From positions 1-64,000 of the forward strand of contig NW_026529214.1 of NCBI RefSeq assembly GCF_026262505.1: 64,000 nucleotides of DNA, given 5' to 3'. Under the pieces are notes generated by a model that did no database searches, was not told where the DNA came from, and saw nothing but the letters and a program-made list of their open reading frames with translations. A program made the translations under genes and the position numbers. This stretch comes from Trichomonas vaginalis G3. Taxonomy: Eukaryota > Parabasalia > Trichomonadida > Trichomonadidae. Of the stretch, positions 62,812 through 64,000 are shown one piece after another (the stretch's first letter is position 1; every line of letters begins with the position of its first letter).

Positions 62812-64000
62812 CCAACTCGTATCCAAGCGTGCATTGTTATATAAGGAGGCATATAATCTTTTCCATTACCTGCTGGGTCTGTAATGCCAGCTACAACATG
62901 TGTATGATTTCCTGCAGTTCCACAGAAAATACCTGTGCTTGAATCTACTGGGTCACTTGAAATATCATATCTATGCATTCCCTGTCTATCCGAACCTGCT
63001 GCAAGATTTGTATAACCTCTTTTTGTCATTGAATGTGAATGGTTTCCTTCCACAGATGTTCTTCCACTGAACCTATGCATATGTGAAGGAAGGTTTTCAA
63101 TACCTATTTTCTTTGAACCTCCCATCTTCATTGACTGCGTATTAGTGTAGAATGGAAAACTGTCAACTATTTCATACCATCTACCACCAAATAAAGTGTT
63201 TGGATTTATTGGATTCATAGACGTATAAACAGCTCCTATAGGATATATTAAATCATATATGCTCATAGCTCTATAAACATATTCTAAAGAACTTATGTCA
63301 TTAAATACCATTTGGAATGTATCTCCCGGATGAAATGTTGCATTTGTTCCACTTTTATAATGTAATGTTAGTTCAATAGAATTATCCAAGAAAAATTCAA
63401 AAGTATCTGGTTGAAGACCTCTAACAAATTCAAATGGAGTTGCTGGTTCACCATTTATAATTTCTGTTGTAAATGTCATTTTATCTGGTTTCCAAAATTT
63501 CTTTGTTAGTTCTGCATCCACATAAGTTTTGTCAGCTTTCTTATCTAACATTGTTGGTAGCTCATGTGTTTCAAAGTTTCTGACATGACCTTCAATGTTC
63601 GTACATTTACTATCTAAACTATTAAGTGTATCTCTTACACTAGTGCTTGGATTCTCTAAAGGTGCACTTGAGCCTAAAGTATAGTTCAAGATAATGTCAT
63701 CAGCTCTTATTTTCTTGATTTGAACTGGTTGGTCATTATCAGCTCCTATTTTATTGATTATAACAGGTTTGTCTTCTCTTGAACGAATTGATTTAACTGT
63801 CAAAGGTTCAGTGAACTCATTATTTTTCAAAGGAATCAATGTTGTATTGATGTTTTCACCATTAATATATACTTCTTTTGCATCAATACCAGATGGGAAT
63901 GAAACTCTTTCATTAACTTTAACTGTTGTACCATCACCTGGGTACATATCTTTCTCTGGACCTTTGATTGTCTTAAGTATGACAGACTGTGATAAAGTAT
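62808..64000 (-). CDS. Phage-like tail-fibre protein, copy C (5' end outside window)
   Basis: Open to the window end; an internal Met at 63947 is not the necessary start. Parts: an upstream beta-rich segment with repeated INKIGADNDQPVQIKKIRAD-like strands, one KADKTYVDAEL shaft unit, a middle domain, then the tip with YPIGAVYTSM, HMH, HSHS, HTH and MPPYITMHAWIR. The SMTKRGYTNLAAGSDRQGM block is identical to copy A, but the shaft and middle are shorter and largely different. Likely receptor-binding fibre. Confidence 0.75.
   Translation of the reverse strand, partial: TLSQSVILKTIKGPEKDMYPGDGTTVKVNERVSFPSGIDAKEVYINGENINTTLIPLKNNEFTEPLTVKSIRSREDKPVIINKIGADNDQPVQIKKIRADDIILNYTLGSSAPLENPSTSVRDTLNSLDSKCTNIEGHVRNFETHELPTMLDKKADKTYVDAELTKKFWKPDKMTFTTEIINGEPATPFEFVRGLQPDTFEFFLDNSIELTLHYKSGTNATFHPGDTFQMVFNDISSLEYVYRAMSIYDLIYPIGAVYTSMNPINPNTLFGGRWYEIVDSFPFYTNTQSMKMGGSKKIGIENLPSHMHRFSGRTSVEGNHSHSMTKRGYTNLAAGSDRQGMHRYDISSDPVDSSTGIFCGTAGNHTHVVAGITDPAGNGKDYMPPYITMHAWIRVG

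Larger units (their letters stand above)
48573..64000. mobile_element. Polinton/Maverick copy C, lineage 1 (right end outside window)
   Basis: The longest visible lineage 1 copy, an inverted match to all of copy A. Inserted in lineage 2, with AATAGA directly outside; if that is the target duplication it should recur beyond 64 kb. Carries the only clear version of the 161-aa coiled-coil gene. Recent by near-identity. Broken, with about six damaged genes; ATPase, integrase and methylase frames look whole. Confidence 0.9.

Overview
The window is wall-to-wall selfish DNA and almost certainly comes from Trichomonas vaginalis or a close relative. It is AT-rich and intronless, with genes packed on both strands. 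It is dominated by near-identical copies of a Polinton/Maverick element, a virus-like DNA element known to make up a large share of that genome. No ordinary host gene is visible. Two Polinton lineages are present. Lineage 1 appears as three readable copies: A (1-14851), B (17746-28156) and C (48573-64000, running out of the window). Lineage 2 appears as one readable fragment (41611-48572). The stretch 28157-41610 is an error-dense second version of 44.1-57.2 kb.

Layout. Copy A runs from a phage-like tail-fibre gene at the left edge to its terminus at 14851. A spacer of about 2.9 kb follows (14852-17745). It holds a tRNA-like relic and a non-autonomous DNA transposon with 410-bp and 121-bp tandem repeats. 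Copy B starts at 17746 in the opposite orientation, so A and B stand head to head. At about 28.16 kb copy B is joined to the error-dense stretch. That stretch carries a lineage 2 piece (28157-32806) followed by a lineage 1 piece (32807-41610). Readable lineage 2 follows, and copy C is inserted into a lineage 2 gene at 48572/48573.

How the genes fit together. The lineage 1 virion module holds an FtsK/HerA-type packaging ATPase, a divergent capsid-like protein, a Gly-rich 135-aa protein and a 1171-aa Pro/Thr/Lys-rich protein. A retroviral-type integrase serves chromosomal insertion. A D12-class (Dam-like) adenine methyltransferase sits in a block that looks rich in GATC. A phage-like fibre with a His-rich tip would serve attachment. 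Lineage 2 encodes a probable double-jelly-roll major capsid protein, its own ATPase, and a relative of the lineage 1 193-aa protein. Neither lineage shows its DNA polymerase B or protease in this window; they would lie beyond the fibre gene.

Most striking points: the fibre genes of copies A and C have diverged strongly although the rest of the copies is nearly identical; a 15-bp repeat array lies between two divergent genes and differs in unit number between copies; a Dam-like methylase coincides with GATC enrichment; one Polinton is nested inside another; and 28.16-41.61 kb looks like a mis-assembled, uncorrected duplicate. All identities and counts were made by eye.
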